From Methanobacteriota archaeon (GTDB taxonomy: Archaea > Thermoplasmatota > Poseidoniia > Poseidoniales > Poseidoniaceae), in the NCBI GenBank assembly GCA_002699515.1, contig PAAW01000064.1:1-32343 (forward strand): a stretch of DNA of 32,343 bases, given 5' to 3'. Under the pieces are notes generated by a model that saw nothing but the letters and a program-made list of their open reading frames with translations, was not told the origin of the DNA and did not search any database. This document shows positions 32,228-32,343 of this stretch, piece after piece. The position numbers and the translations under genes were made by a program. Positions within the stretch are counted from its first letter, which is position 1. Each line of letters starts with the position of its first letter.

Positions 32228-32343
32228 GTGTCGACCTCTTCACATTCAGATAAAAAGAATATAATTGTACGGCGGCCCCCCAGATCTTTTGCAAATGCAT
32301 TAACAACTAGCCAATTTACAAATGGAGAAAAACCAGATTATGA
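32228..32343 (+). CDS. N-terminus of a DDAH/amidinotransferase-like enzyme, cut by the window edge
   Basis: A frame opens at GTG 32228 and runs off the right end: 38 codons reading VRRPPRSFANALTTSQF then NGEKPDY. The R-x-P-x-SFANALTT opening is what dimethylarginine dimethylaminohydrolase-like members of the amidinotransferase fold usually begin with. The catalytic residues lie beyond the window. GAGAG precedes the start. Medium confidence in the family, based on the N-terminus only. Confidence 0.6.
   Translation, partial: MSTSSHSDKKNIIVRRPPRSFANALTTSQFTNGEKPDY

Overview
The window looks like a low-GC (about one third G+C by eye) planktonic marine euryarchaeon, most likely Marine Group II (Poseidoniales) or a close relative. 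Support: a signal-peptide proteorhodopsin, an archaellin, a geranylgeranylglyceryl phosphate (GGGP) synthase beside a ferredoxin/reductase pair, an archaeal beta-CASP nuclease, archaeal TATA boxes, a PGF-CTERM tail, and many small zinc-ribbon and surface lipoprotein genes. No tRNA, rRNA, CRISPR array, insertion sequence or phage gene was seen. No gap exceeds 300 bases.

Layout. 1-4065: an ABC importer operon on the minus strand. Its permease and ATPase look PhnE/PhnC-like, but its lipoprotein is a two-lobed transferrin homologue. All four Fe(III) ligands are in register in both lobes, and two DtxR/IdeR-like palindromes flank the promoter. I read it as a tethered-transferrin ferric iron importer, the most exciting object here. 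4095-6660: a small membrane protein, MoeA, a TauE/SafE permease and a small proline-rich membrane protein. 6710-9116: archaellin, a zinc-ribbon protein, a blue-tuned proteorhodopsin and a small membrane protein. 9139-12088: a secreted beta-propeller-like lipoprotein, a PGF-CTERM surface protein and a beta-CASP ribonuclease. 12131-12296: an inverted pair of origin-recognition-box-like elements around an AT-rich core at a strand switch, a candidate replication origin. 12338-15096: a membrane-lipid cluster (ferredoxin, short GGR-like flavoprotein, GGGP synthase, SDR dehydrogenase). 15102-22331: cupredoxin, flavin reductase-like protein, coiled-coil protein, acyltransferase-like membrane protein, SemiSWEET, AlaX and three related small membrane proteins. 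22340-25483: a 1047-residue membrane-anchored coiled-coil protein with nine degenerate repeats and two DUF2135/YfaP-like domains. 25620-32343: zinc-finger protein, M50 protease, secreted M28 peptidase, an unlisted small zinc-ribbon gene, an LVIVD propeller protein, a DUF1295 protein and the start of a DDAH-like gene.

Four genes (the ATPase, GGGP synthase, SDR and one zinc-ribbon membrane protein) appear to start at AUU or AUA behind a G5-G6 Shine-Dalgarno sequence. Their conserved N-termini lie upstream of, or need, a start that ATG/GTG/TTG cannot supply or supplies only poorly.
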